From assembly GCA_965205545.1 (NCBI GenBank), contig OZ242170.1:2170001-2234000 (forward strand): a stretch of 64,000 bases of DNA. The letters run 5' to 3'. This stretch comes from Bin55 sp965205545 (GTDB taxonomy: Bacteria > Pseudomonadota > Gammaproteobacteria > Pseudomonadales > Azotimanducaceae). The position numbers were made by a program, and so were the translations under genes. The notes below the pieces were generated by a model, which was not told the DNA's origin, did not search any database, and saw only the letters and a list, made by a program, of their open reading frames with translations. This document shows, piece by piece, positions 1 through 8,123 of the stretch. How positions within the stretch are numbered: the stretch's first letter is position 1; every line of letters starts with the position of its first letter.

Positions 1-170
1 CCGTCGCGTTCCATGATCACGGTGGGATGGGGGACTTCCTTGCGCACCACCTCTGCCATTGCAAATTTCTCTCCGTACCATGAGGCGGCCGCATCGCGGT
101 CGGCCACGGGTAGAGCAAGTACGTCGTCTTGAAATGGATATGCGGCTTCAAATTTCGCTCGGTCTGCCAT
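1..170 (-). CDS. VOC (glyoxalase/bleomycin-resistance) family protein, N-terminal part
   Basis: The reading frame starts at the ATG complementary to 168-170 and runs off the left edge, so only about 56 residues are visible. They contain the stretch ALPVADRDAAASWYGEKFAM, which matches the first beta-strand and helix of a VOC fold, where one half-module begins with a 'V.D...A..WY...' pattern. Family members are metal-dependent isomerases or dioxygenases, or resistance proteins, and the visible part is too short to say which. It is transcribed divergently from the CoA-transferase at 326, with about 155 bp between the starts. Confidence 0.6.
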   Translation of the reverse strand, partial: MADRAKFEAAYPFQDDVLALPVADRDAAASWYGEKFAMAEVVRKEVPHPTVIMERD

Positions 171-325
171 AGTTCTACTCCTTCACAAAAGCACGAGTGG
201 GTTTTGCACGCCCGTTCGCTACTTGAGCAGGTTCGATAGTAGCACTTGCGAATCTATGGAATTGCACAAGGCGTTTGAAAGTTCAACTTAATTAACATTG
301 CGAAAATTTACTAATCGTTTGTGCA

Positions 326-1558
326 ATGTCCGAACCCCTATTCGCGGGACTCAAGGTGGTCGATGCGGCTTCGGTCATCGCGGCTCCGGCCGCAGCGATG
401 ATGCTGGCCGACTTTGGCGCCGACGTCATCAAGATCGAGAAACCGGGCCGCGGTGACATGCTCCGCATTTTGTCCAACATGCCGGGCACACCAGAAGAAT
501 GCCGCAACTACATGTGGGATATGGACGGTCGCAACAAGCGCAGTATTGCGCTCAATCTCAAAACGGAACAGGGCAAGCAGATCCTTCACGAACTGGCGGA
601 TTGGTGCGATGTGTTCATTACCAACATGCCGTATCCGTCTCGCATTGAATTCAATGCCACATATGAGGATCTCAAAGTCACCAATCCAACGATCATCTAC
701 GCGTCATTGACTGCATACGGCGAATTGGGCGAGGAGCGAGACCGCAAGGCTTTTGATCAATTGGCGTACTGGGCTCGAAGCGGACTCATGGACCTAATGC
801 GAGAACCCGGAACCAAACCTACACAAGGGCTGCCAGGCATGGGCGACCACCCTACCGCGGTGGCCATCTACGCGGGCATCGTGACAGCGCTTTTGAAGCG
901 GGAACGAACCGGCGAGGGATCGCTTGTACAAACTTCGCTGTTGGCCAATGGACTCTGGTCAAATGCTGCGATTGCCCAAGGTGCGATGGCGGGCGCGGAC
1001 ATGGAACGTTACCGAGATGCGACTGAGGTTCCCGGGGTCACCATGCAAGGCTACCAAGCTAAGGACGGTCGTTGGTTGCAACTCAACATGATTCGAACCG
1101 AACAAATGCTCTCGATGCTGTTTACCGTAATGGGTGCAGAGGATCTCTTGGTGGATCCGAGATTCGCATCCATGCGCGACATGTATAGGAATAGACGCGA
1201 GGCCGGAGAGGCAATTCAAGCCATCATTGAGACTCGCACGTCTGAAGAATGGATGGAGCTCTTTGACGAAGCTGAACTGCCGGTGAATCTGATGGCTATC
1301 GTCGAAGAGTCTGCGACGGATGCGCAAGTGCTCGAGAACCGAATAGCGATAGTGCCGGACGAGAATTCCGTCGGCGTGCCTCTGCTCCTCAATCATCCCG
1401 TGCAAATTAGTGGCGTTGAGCACGTACCTACTACAGCTTCACCTGGTCTGGGAGAGCACTCGAAGGAGATCCTCAAGGAACTTGGGTACGATCAGCACTC
1501 CATTGAGGAATTGATTGAAACCGGAGCAGTCGCGACTCTCTCATCCAATCCGTCGTGA
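326..1558 (+). CDS. CaiB/BaiF (class III) CoA-transferase
   Basis: This 410-residue protein has the usual length and order of family III CoA-transferases, which move coenzyme A between carboxylic acids through an aspartyl-CoA anhydride. The N-terminal segment GLKVVDAASVIAAPAAAMML followed by LADFGADVIKIEKPGRGD is the CoA-binding Rossmann-like start. The segment GMGDHPT supplies the expected catalytic Asp (about residue 174), and GEGSLVQTSLLANGLW is a standard family motif. Substrates cannot be read from sequence; carnitine, bile-acid, oxalate, succinate and terpenoid acids all occur in the family. The ATG at 326 fits the conserved N-terminus. The next gene starts 26 bp downstream on the same strand. 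Confidence 0.9.
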   Translation: MSEPLFAGLKVVDAASVIAAPAAAMMLADFGADVIKIEKPGRGDMLRILSNMPGTPEECRNYMWDMDGRNKRSIALNLKTEQGKQILHELADWCDVFITNMPYPSRIEFNATYEDLKVTNPTIIYASLTAYGELGEERDRKAFDQLAYWARSGLMDLMREPGTKPTQGLPGMGDHPTAVAIYAGIVTALLKRERTGEGSLVQTSLLANGLWSNAAIAQGAMAGADMERYRDATEVPGVTMQGYQAKDGRWLQLNMIRTEQMLSMLFTVMGAEDLLVDPRFASMRDMYRNRREAGEAIQAIIETRTSEEWMELFDEAELPVNLMAIVEESATDAQVLENRIAIVPDENSVGVPLLLNHPVQISGVEHVPTTASPGLGEHSKEILKELGYDQHSIEELIETGAVATLSSNPS

Positions 1559-1584
1559 CCGTTTGAAACAACTCCGTAAAGTAA

Positions 1585-2628
1585 TTGAGCCAACCGCAAT
1601 CCACACTCTCTGAATCCGATCTGACGGGACGTTGGGTACGCCCACTAGATGTTCCTCCGGGCCACTGGAAAAGGCAGCTTTCCGGGAAACTGCGGGATCT
1701 AGCCATAAGAGGAAAGCTGGATCAGCTAAAGCAGCTTATTGGAGATGATCCCTCCCTCTTGAACAAGCGAGGCAGTCACGGACGGACGTTTTTGTTTGAA
1801 GCAGTGCGTAAGAACCGGCTAGAGACAGTATTGTGGCTGCTGGAACAAGGTGCGGATGTTCATCTAACTGGCTGCTACAACTCGGAATCGATCGTGCAAC
1901 TGGATCCCATAACGGCGGCTTCGTTTTATCGTCGCGAGCAACTAATCGAGCCGCTGGTTCGATTCGGCGCAAGCAGGGACGTTTTTCGGGCGGCATTCAT
2001 TGGAGACGAAGGAGCCGTAGAGGGTTTCCTCGGCGACGACCCAAGTTTGCTGAACGCCGAAGATCCCAACGACGAAATCTACTACTCGCCACTGGTTAGC
2101 TTTTGCGTGGCAGGAGGGCAATTGAAGCTCTTGAGAAACCTTGTCGACCGTGGCGCAAGTCTGCAGAACTACGATGCCCAGCTTCTCTTTATCGCCGCTC
2201 ACATTGGGGATTCAGAAGTCTTATCCTACCTGCTAGAAAAGGGCGTTTCTCCCTTATTTTCCGATGCGACCCTATGGATGGCTACAAATCACATGGAAAA
2301 CTTGCGACTGCTGGTGAAATCCGGATTGTCGTCAAACCAGAGACCCTATCACGGACTGCACCCGCTCATGTATGCGTGTCGTGCCGACAAGTCGCTCAAC
2401 GTTGCAAGGGTCCAGCTAATGGTTGAGCTTGGGGCTGAAGTGAACGCCGTTGGACCTCAAGGCAGAACTGCGCTGCACTATGCGGCTCGCGGTGGCGATC
2501 CCACTCTTTGCCAGCTGCTGCTTGACGCGGGCGCAGACCCGACTAAGCTCGATGACGAGGGAAGAACGCCTCTGGAGGTCGCCCGCAAGTATCGCAAGTG
2601 TGATGTTGTCGATCTGTTGACCAGGTGA
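1585..2628 (+). CDS. ankyrin-repeat protein
   Basis: The 347-residue product contains several ankyrin repeats, the clearest being residues about 61-95 (HGRTFLFEAV..., LLEQGADV) and about 275-345 (QGRTALHYAARGGDP, LLLDAGADPTK, EGRTPLEVARKY). Ankyrin repeats mediate protein-protein contacts, so no enzymatic role is implied. No signal peptide or membrane segment is seen, so it is probably cytoplasmic. The start is a TTG, 26 bp after the CoA-transferase stop; no ATG in a better position is present, so the exact start is uncertain. An insertion sequence begins about 160 bp beyond its stop codon, and the gene itself looks intact. Confidence 0.8.
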   Translation: MSQPQSTLSESDLTGRWVRPLDVPPGHWKRQLSGKLRDLAIRGKLDQLKQLIGDDPSLLNKRGSHGRTFLFEAVRKNRLETVLWLLEQGADVHLTGCYNSESIVQLDPITAASFYRREQLIEPLVRFGASRDVFRAAFIGDEGAVEGFLGDDPSLLNAEDPNDEIYYSPLVSFCVAGGQLKLLRNLVDRGASLQNYDAQLLFIAAHIGDSEVLSYLLEKGVSPLFSDATLWMATNHMENLRLLVKSGLSSNQRPYHGLHPLMYACRADKSLNVARVQLMVELGAEVNAVGPQGRTALHYAARGGDPTLCQLLLDAGADPTKLDDEGRTPLEVARKYRKCDVVDLLTR

Positions 2629-2793
2629 TCTGGCGGCGTTGGACAACAAACGACGAACATTCCCGAGTCCCGTCACGTTTAACACACTGGCTAAGTTCGC
2701 CGCCTTGCGGGATCCACTACAAGGAGTCCTCGGCTGAGCAGCGTGTTCGGTTATCTCCTGTAACCAGAAACAATCACACCATTTGTAGACGGT

Positions 2794-2807
2794 ATGTTTT
2801 GACCTGC
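2794..2807 (+). repeat. left subterminal inverted repeat of the IS110/IS1111 element
   Basis: The sequence ATGTTTTGACCTGC is the exact reverse complement of GCAGGTCAAAACAT at 4316-4329. The pair brackets the transposase gene and its 3' non-coding tail. Confidence 0.85.
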
Positions 2808-2868
2808 TCTCGACATGGACAGGAAAGGTATCCTGATCCATGTTTGAAGAACAAGGAGAACAGGTCAT

Positions 2869-4044
2869 ATGGATATTACTACGAAAGACACGCCCACTTC
2901 CAGACGAGAGGGGCACGTCGGGCTGGATGTTCACAAGGACACCATTTCGGTGGCCGTGGCATGGCATGTGGCGGTGACGGGAGAGTTGCGCGTGGACGAT
3001 GTGGGAGTCGTTTCCAATCGAGCGGATCAGGTGGCGCGATTGGCGAGCGGCTTGTCGAGGCGCTACGGCGACCGGCTGAGCTTCGCCTACGAGGCGGGGC
3101 CCTGCGGATTCGCTCTGCATCGCCAGCTGGTGACCATGGGACATGGCTGCACGGTGGCGGCTCCGACGCTGATACCGAAGCGCAGCGGCAATCGGGTGAA
3201 GACGGATCGTCGCGATGCGCGCGAGTTGGCGCGCTTGAGTCTCACGGGACTTCTGACGCCGATATGGATCCCGGACCCGGAGCAGGAGTCGCTGCGCGAT
3301 CTGGTGCGCTGTCGCATGGTCCTCAAGGATCAGATAGGAAGGGCGAGGAGGCGCATTCGACACTTCACGCTGCGCCGGAACCTGCAGCCGCCGCAAGGAG
3401 GCTCGACCTGGACTCGGACGTATCGGTCCTGGCTCAAGGACCTCAAGCTGGAGACTCCGGCGGCTCAGAAGGCGCTGCGGTGCCACCTCGACGTGCTGGA
3501 AGATTTGGAACGAAGATTCGAGGACCTGGAGCGCGACCTCGCGCGCGAAGTGGATGCTTCGGAGCTGAAAACGCTGGTCGACGAGCTCTGCGCCCTGCGG
3601 GGCGTCGGCAAGGTCGTCGCGGTGTCCTTGCTGGCGGAGGTGGGCGACTTGAGGCGTTTTCCCTCCGCGGGCGCGTTCATGTCCTACCTGGGTCTGACCC
3701 CGAGCGAGCACAGCAGCGGCGGGCGTCGCAAAACGGGAGGCATCACCAAGACGGGCAACTCCCTGTTGCGCCGACTCATGGTGGAAAGCGCATGGACCTA
3801 TCGATTCTCGCCGCGCGAGACGCTGCATCTGCAGCGCAAGGCGAACTTGGCCTCTCGCTTCGCCAGGGAGAGAGCCTGGGCGGCGCAGAAGGACCTGTGC
3901 CATCGCTATCGCAGGATGGTGGAACGAGGCAAGAGCACGAAGACCGTCGCCGTCGCCGTGGCTCGATCCCTTGCAGGCTACGTGTGGGACATCGGCAATC
4001 ACGCCATGAACCAGCTTGAGGCCACGAACCAAACCGTCGCCTGA
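2869..4044 (+). CDS. IS110/IS1111-family transposase (DEDD recombinase)
   Basis: The 391-residue protein has the two halves of IS110-family transposases. The N-terminal RuvC-like domain shows the DEDD residues as D20 (GLDVHKDTIS), E75 (FAYEAGPCGF) and D113/D116 (KTDRRDARE). The C-terminal transposase_20 domain begins near LRGVGKVVAVSLLAEVGD and includes the serine-bearing segment SYLGLTPSEHSSGG, where IS110 enzymes keep their nucleophilic Ser. Such enzymes excise and insert the element as a circle, directed by an RNA encoded in the element. The ATG at 2869 is preceded by AAGGAGAA about 10 bp upstream. The frame is open throughout, so the enzyme is probably functional. Confidence 0.93.
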   Translation: MDITTKDTPTSRREGHVGLDVHKDTISVAVAWHVAVTGELRVDDVGVVSNRADQVARLASGLSRRYGDRLSFAYEAGPCGFALHRQLVTMGHGCTVAAPTLIPKRSGNRVKTDRRDARELARLSLTGLLTPIWIPDPEQESLRDLVRCRMVLKDQIGRARRRIRHFTLRRNLQPPQGGSTWTRTYRSWLKDLKLETPAAQKALRCHLDVLEDLERRFEDLERDLAREVDASELKTLVDELCALRGVGKVVAVSLLAEVGDLRRFPSAGAFMSYLGLTPSEHSSGGRRKTGGITKTGNSLLRRLMVESAWTYRFSPRETLHLQRKANLASRFARERAWAAQKDLCHRYRRMVERGKSTKTVAVAVARSLAGYVWDIGNHAMNQLEATNQTVA

Positions 4045-4315
4045 CCGAAACGAACAACTCACTCGAAGGAGAACCGAACCCGGATCGAGCGACATGGATG
4101 CATGCTGGGAACCCTCGAAGATTCTATGTGGACGCCTCGCAAGAGGAACGAATCACGCTTGTAGACTGAGGCAAGCCCGTTGAAGCAGTACCGTTCTGTG
4201 GTAGCCAACCCACGCATGACAGAGTCCCAATGGTCCATTTCCACATCCATGTCGCTCCTTCGATTCGAAACGGACGCTGCTTTGTGAACCACTGGAGACA
4301 AATGAAATAAACTGT
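4045..4315 (+). ncRNA. candidate bridge (seek) RNA region of the IS1111-like element
   Basis: About 270 bp without a convincing reading frame lie between the transposase stop and the right inverted repeat, while only about 60 bp separate the left repeat from the transposase start. In IS1111-group elements the guide RNA that pairs with donor and target DNA is encoded downstream of the transposase, so this long tail is where it should lie. The location is inferred from layout alone; I have not identified the guide loops. Confidence 0.4.
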
Positions 4316-4329
4316 GCAGGTCAAAACAT
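4316..4329 (+). repeat. right subterminal inverted repeat of the IS110/IS1111 element
   Basis: GCAGGTCAAAACAT is the exact reverse complement of the repeat at 2794-2807. It lies 39 bp upstream of the M3 peptidase start codon. Confidence 0.85.
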
Positions 4330-4368
4330 GACAGAATCTGCACTTTCCTCACTAACGGACTGCACAAC

Positions 4369-6216
4369 ATGACGGATCTAACTGGCCCATCGTGGGATCT
4401 CTCTCAAGAATACGAGTCACCCACCGATCCTCAAATTCAAGCCGACTTGGACGAATTGACATCCATGTTGGATCGCATCGAGGATAGGAATAAGAGCCTA
4501 ACTGATGTACTGGATCACATCGACAACATGTCGGCTGAGGAGAAGAGCGCAGCCATAGATTCTGCATGTGAATTGCACAATCTGATCGAGGATGCAGCCA
4601 AGCTGTTGCGCAATCCATCGACATTTGCCAACTGCCTCTTGTCTGTAGACGGGGACGACGAGCAGGCAAAAGTCCTAGAAGGATCTCTCATACAGTACCG
4701 GCTCCGATTCAATGAGCTGGCCCAGCCCTCGAATCAGTTTCTGAACATGGCACCGGACGCTGTCATCGATGAGTATCTACAGGATGAACGCGTTGCTGAT
4801 GCTGAGTTCCAAGTGCGACATTCACGATTGCGTCGACATGAGTTGCTGAGTCTGCAGGAGGAGAATCTTGTCAGCGCACTTGGTCAGAACGGAATCCACG
4901 CTTGGAGCAGGTTGTATGACCGACTAGCGGGACAACTCAAGTGTCAGGTTGCAGACGGCAATGAACAGCGCGCGGTGGGCGTCGCCGAAGCGGCATCGCT
5001 TATGCAGTCTACAGACGACCGAACACGCGAAGACGCGTGGAGGGCGATCAACGTTGCGTGGTCTTCGCACGAGGAAACATGTGCAGCAGCAATCAACGCG
5101 CTTGCAGGATGGCGCATTGAGATGTGCAAGAGACGTTCGAATGGGAAACCAGTTCATTTTCTCGATGCTCCCGCTCATTCCAGTCACATTGGAAGGGAGA
5201 CTCTGGACTCAGTGATTGGTGTTGCGAAGGAATCAAAAGATCTGTCACAACGAGCTGCCAAGGCTCTCGCGCGTGCATACAGCAAAAGCAAGATCGGTCC
5301 CTGGGATCAGCGTGCACCCGCCCCGGAACTGCCAGGACAAGATGCCACGATTCCTTTTGACGAAGGTTTGAACATCGTGGCCGACGCGTACGGCCAAGTG
5401 GACGGATCGATGGGAGATTTCGTCCGCATGATGGACGAGAACCGGTGGATCGAGGGAACCGTTGGGCCGAGCAAACGACCAGGAGCTTACTGCACCTCAT
5501 TTGCGAAGAGCAATACCCCGAGAGTCTACATGACGTATTCAGGTTCCATGACAGATGTCACAATCCTAGCCCATGAACTGGGCCATGCATATCACCACTG
5601 GGCGATGCGAGACCTACCTGACTCTCAGAAGTCCTACGGCATGTCGCTGGCCGAGACGGCGAGCACGTTCGGTGAGACCTTGGTTCGTGATTCCTTGTTG
5701 AGTCGCTCGGAGAGCCCCCAAATGAGCCTAGCGGTAGCGTGGGAGGAGCTATCAGCCATCGCTGCGTTTCTCCTAAACATCCCAACAAGGTTCGAATTCG
5801 AGAAGAATTTCCACGAAGCGCGTGCAGAAAAACCCTTGCTTCCCAGAGAATTGCGGTCCTTGATGGCAAGCGCTTGGCAAGAGTGGTACGGAGACTCGTT
5901 GTCAGAGCCAGATGATCTGTTTTGGATAAACAAGCTCCATTTCTACATTTCTGGCACTAGCTTCTACAACTTTCCCTACCTGTTTGGCTATCTGTTCAGC
6001 CAAAGCGTGTATCAAAGGCGCGAAAGTATGGGCGAAGACTTCTTTGTCCGTTACAAGGGACTATTGCGAGACACAGGACGAATTAGCGCGGAAGAGCTGG
6101 CTACCAGACACTTGGACGCAGACATTTCGCAACGAGATTTTTGGCGTGCCACGGTTGCCGCATTGGAACCACGCGTTGCTCACTTTGAGTCGTTGTGCGA
6201 CGAAATTTTCGGTTGA
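4369..6216 (+). CDS. M3-family oligoendopeptidase (PepF-like zinc metallopeptidase)
   Basis: The 615-residue protein is a gluzincin peptidase of family M3, enzymes that cut short peptides in the cytoplasm. The zinc site is clear: HELGH at residues 402-406 supplies two His and the catalytic Glu, and the third ligand is Glu429 in SLAETAS. The helical N-terminal half (about residues 20-300) and the C-terminal FPYLFGYLFSQSVYQ segment match the usual M3B layout and length. No signal peptide is seen. The ATG at 4369 follows the right end of the insertion sequence by about 36 bp, so the native promoter may have been displaced. No strong ribosome-binding site is visible. Confidence 0.9.
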   Translation: MTDLTGPSWDLSQEYESPTDPQIQADLDELTSMLDRIEDRNKSLTDVLDHIDNMSAEEKSAAIDSACELHNLIEDAAKLLRNPSTFANCLLSVDGDDEQAKVLEGSLIQYRLRFNELAQPSNQFLNMAPDAVIDEYLQDERVADAEFQVRHSRLRRHELLSLQEENLVSALGQNGIHAWSRLYDRLAGQLKCQVADGNEQRAVGVAEAASLMQSTDDRTREDAWRAINVAWSSHEETCAAAINALAGWRIEMCKRRSNGKPVHFLDAPAHSSHIGRETLDSVIGVAKESKDLSQRAAKALARAYSKSKIGPWDQRAPAPELPGQDATIPFDEGLNIVADAYGQVDGSMGDFVRMMDENRWIEGTVGPSKRPGAYCTSFAKSNTPRVYMTYSGSMTDVTILAHELGHAYHHWAMRDLPDSQKSYGMSLAETASTFGETLVRDSLLSRSESPQMSLAVAWEELSAIAAFLLNIPTRFEFEKNFHEARAEKPLLPRELRSLMASAWQEWYGDSLSEPDDLFWINKLHFYISGTSFYNFPYLFGYLFSQSVYQRRESMGEDFFVRYKGLLRDTGRISAEELATRHLDADISQRDFWRATVAALEPRVAHFESLCDEIFG

Positions 6217-6509
6217 TTCAGGACTAGCGGTAAGAAGCTATTGGCAAGAATTTTGGGTGTGCGATGAACGCCTTTCGCCAGGAAGAAACCAAGGCGACTT
6301 CCGTGAAACTGAGTCTCTACCGGCACAGATTTTCCGATCGGAATTCTCTGTAGAGCAATTGCGGCGAAAAACCCGTCAGTTCCTAGCCTGTTACTGCAGA
6401 CCCAGCGTGATCGGTTAGACCCCTTCACGAGGTACAAAACGCCTGTCGCGGAAAGACCAAGTTGCTGCAAGTGACAATGCGCGTTAGGTGAAGATTCGAG
6501 CTGAATGTC
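6217..6509. other. intergenic stretch, nothing recognised
   Basis: This lies between the peptidase stop and the end of a minus-strand thioredoxin pseudogene. No convincing reading frame, RNA gene or repeat was seen. Confidence 0.5.
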
Positions 6510-6964
6510 TCAGTTTTTGGTTGCGATTTCTGCGTACTCTTCCACCAAAAAGCTTTTGAGTTGATCGACATACGGGGCTTTACGTACGATGCAACCTTCG
6601 CTGTCTATAAGATAGTTCTTGTTGAATCGTTGTACTCCGTGAGCCACGGCGACTGCACCGATTGGCGCATCATCGCTCAAATCTCCTCGATTCAACCAAG
6701 GAAAGTCTTCCCTATCGCTAGCTGCGTCCCAAGCCTCCCTATCCGGTTAGAAAGATATCGTGACGATCTGCCATCCTAGATCGCCGCATGCATTGTGTAG
6801 TTCTCGCAATTGCGAGACATTCCAGCTCCAAAAGGGTGGGTCCCAAAACTGAAGGTAGACAATGTCGTTTTGGTCAAAAACGTCGTAGACCGAAACTTCC
6901 TGCTTTTGCAGGTGGCAAGGGTAATTGGCGGTGCCTTTTGTCCCGGAACGAGGCCAAGGTAGAA
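6510..6964 (-). pseudogene. decayed TlpA-like thioredoxin-domain gene
   Basis: Read on the minus strand, the segments line up as one TlpA-type protein: FYLGLVPGQKAPPITLAT (about 6964-6910), then after a frame change QKQEVSVYDVFDQNDIVYLQFW, then QLRELHNACGDLGWQIVTISF, an in-frame TAA at 6747-6749, then REAWDAASDREDFPWLNRGD and the tail GVQRFNKNYLIDSEG (6695-6510). At least one frameshift and one internal stop break it. Where a functional relative would have W-C-x-x-C there is DPPFWSWN, so the redox cysteines are gone too. No start codon or signal peptide survives. It resembles the ordinary TlpA class rather than the large tandem proteins at 56-60 kb. Confidence 0.7.
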
Positions 6965-7141
6965 CGTCCTCGTCTTACTATATTTTGCTTAGATATTGAG
7001 CGCTTCGAGGACATGCTATCGGTGTGGCTTCTAGCACTTACTCTATGATCAATCAACGATTCACGGTTCCTGATTGCGTATGGCGGAGACTGCCATCCTT
7101 TATGATAAAATGTACAGTATGTTTTGTTGCTGTCATATGGC

Positions 7142-8014
7142 ATGTTAGCCACGGAATCTGCGGAAAAACCACTTGCAGAAAACACCTTAGAATCCGACCG
7201 TCTCGTAAGCCCAAGCCAAATTCATGAATTCCGCAATCGAGGGGTCCTCCGACTGCGGGACTTCCACAGTTCAGAGATCTGCAATCAGCTAGTCGACACT
7301 TTTTGGGATGCCATAAGCCGATACGGGGTATTAGGGGACGACCAATCCACGTGGACCTTCACAGGAAATCCAGCTTTCGAATTCAGGCCGTTGAAGAACG
7401 CGCTCAAGCGCACCAACTTGAGTGTTCTATACACAGCACGCTTACGGGAGTTGGCTCAGGTATTAGTTGGAGAGGACTCATTGATTGAATGGTCGGCGCA
7501 ATGGCTGATTACCTTCCCGCACCTTCCATCTCGCTATCCCAACAAAGTCTGGGAAGTGCCGAGAACCATCTGGCACACGGATTGTCCGAGATTGCCTGAA
7601 TCTAAGGCGCCCGGCGTCGTAGTCCTGAACTACTTGTCGGACGTCGGACCAAAAGGAGGCGGAACCGTAGTCATTGCTGGATCGCACCTACTGTACCGCG
7701 ATGAACGCGAGCGTGTAAGTTCGCGGCAGTTCAAGAGAAAGCTAAAACGCCACGAATTCTTCCAGGTTCTATATTCGAAGTCTCCAGACCGACCTGCCGA
7801 TCTCCGTGGTGCAAAGGCAATTGTCGAAGGTGTTGAGGTCGAAGTAACGGAATTGACAGGAGCCGCCAGAGATGTTGTGATCCTCGACGGACGCTTGCTC
7901 CATTCCATAGCAGAAAACGTGGGAACGACCCCTCGCTTGATGGCAAGAACTTTCTTCGGCAGTCGCGCACTCTTTTCCGGCCTCCATCAGACGGGTCAAT
8001 GGAGCGATGGCTAG
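7142..8014 (+). CDS. PhyH-family Fe(II)/2-oxoglutarate dioxygenase 1
   Basis: This roughly 290-residue protein belongs to the phytanoyl-CoA dioxygenase (PhyH) superfamily, cytoplasmic enzymes that hydroxylate small substrates using Fe(II), O2 and 2-oxoglutarate. The proximal HxD iron motif is intact in IWHTDCP, and the distal His and 2-oxoglutarate-binding Arg are offered by LDGRLLHSIAENVGTTPRLM. A conserved-looking strand, GGGTVVIAGSHLLY, lies between them. The ATG at 7142 was chosen; in-frame TTG codons at 7124 and 7127 are possible but less likely, and no clear Shine-Dalgarno marks either. The substrate is unknown. The upstream neighbour is the thioredoxin pseudogene on the other strand. 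Confidence 0.75.
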   Translation: MLATESAEKPLAENTLESDRLVSPSQIHEFRNRGVLRLRDFHSSEICNQLVDTFWDAISRYGVLGDDQSTWTFTGNPAFEFRPLKNALKRTNLSVLYTARLRELAQVLVGEDSLIEWSAQWLITFPHLPSRYPNKVWEVPRTIWHTDCPRLPESKAPGVVVLNYLSDVGPKGGGTVVIAGSHLLYRDERERVSSRQFKRKLKRHEFFQVLYSKSPDRPADLRGAKAIVEGVEVEVTELTGAARDVVILDGRLLHSIAENVGTTPRLMARTFFGSRALFSGLHQTGQWSDG

Positions 8015-8123
8015 CAGTATTCACATTTGCAACTCAACATTTATGATGGCGGAGGATTGACGATCGATTGAATCAATTCGTAATCATTTCTACAACTTAA
8101 GCTAAAAGGAGTTACTTACTAAA

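Larger units (their letters stand above)
2787..4332 (+). mobile_element. IS110-family insertion sequence, IS1111-like
   Basis: The element holds one transposase gene (2869-4044) flanked by a perfect 14-bp inverted repeat at 2794-2807 and 4316-4329. IS1111-group elements carry such repeats slightly inside their true ends, typically several bases in on the left and about 3 bases in on the right. The boundaries given follow that rule and may be off by a few bases. The DNA inside is visibly richer in G+C than the neighbouring genes. No obvious target-site duplication is seen, as expected for this family. The right end lies about 36 bp before the start of the M3 peptidase gene. Confidence 0.8.

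Noticed and set aside
2625..4019. A 464-codon plus-strand frame through the transposase
   Set aside because: It is the alternative frame of the transposase gene, is Gly/Arg-rich and has no recognisable domain.
2416..4095. A 559-codon open frame on the minus strand across the insertion sequence
   Set aside because: It is antisense to an intact IS110 transposase in G+C-rich DNA; the product is Arg/His-rich with no domain, so it is a codon-bias shadow.
6874..7185. A 103-codon minus-strand frame in the gap before PhyH1
   Set aside because: Its last third is a frame-shifted reading of the thioredoxin pseudogene; no independent protein is supported.
8057..8086. Possible promoter (TTGACG, 18 bp, TAATCA) before the YhaO-like gene
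   Set aside because: The -35 is good but the -10 matches the consensus poorly; not strong enough to annotate.
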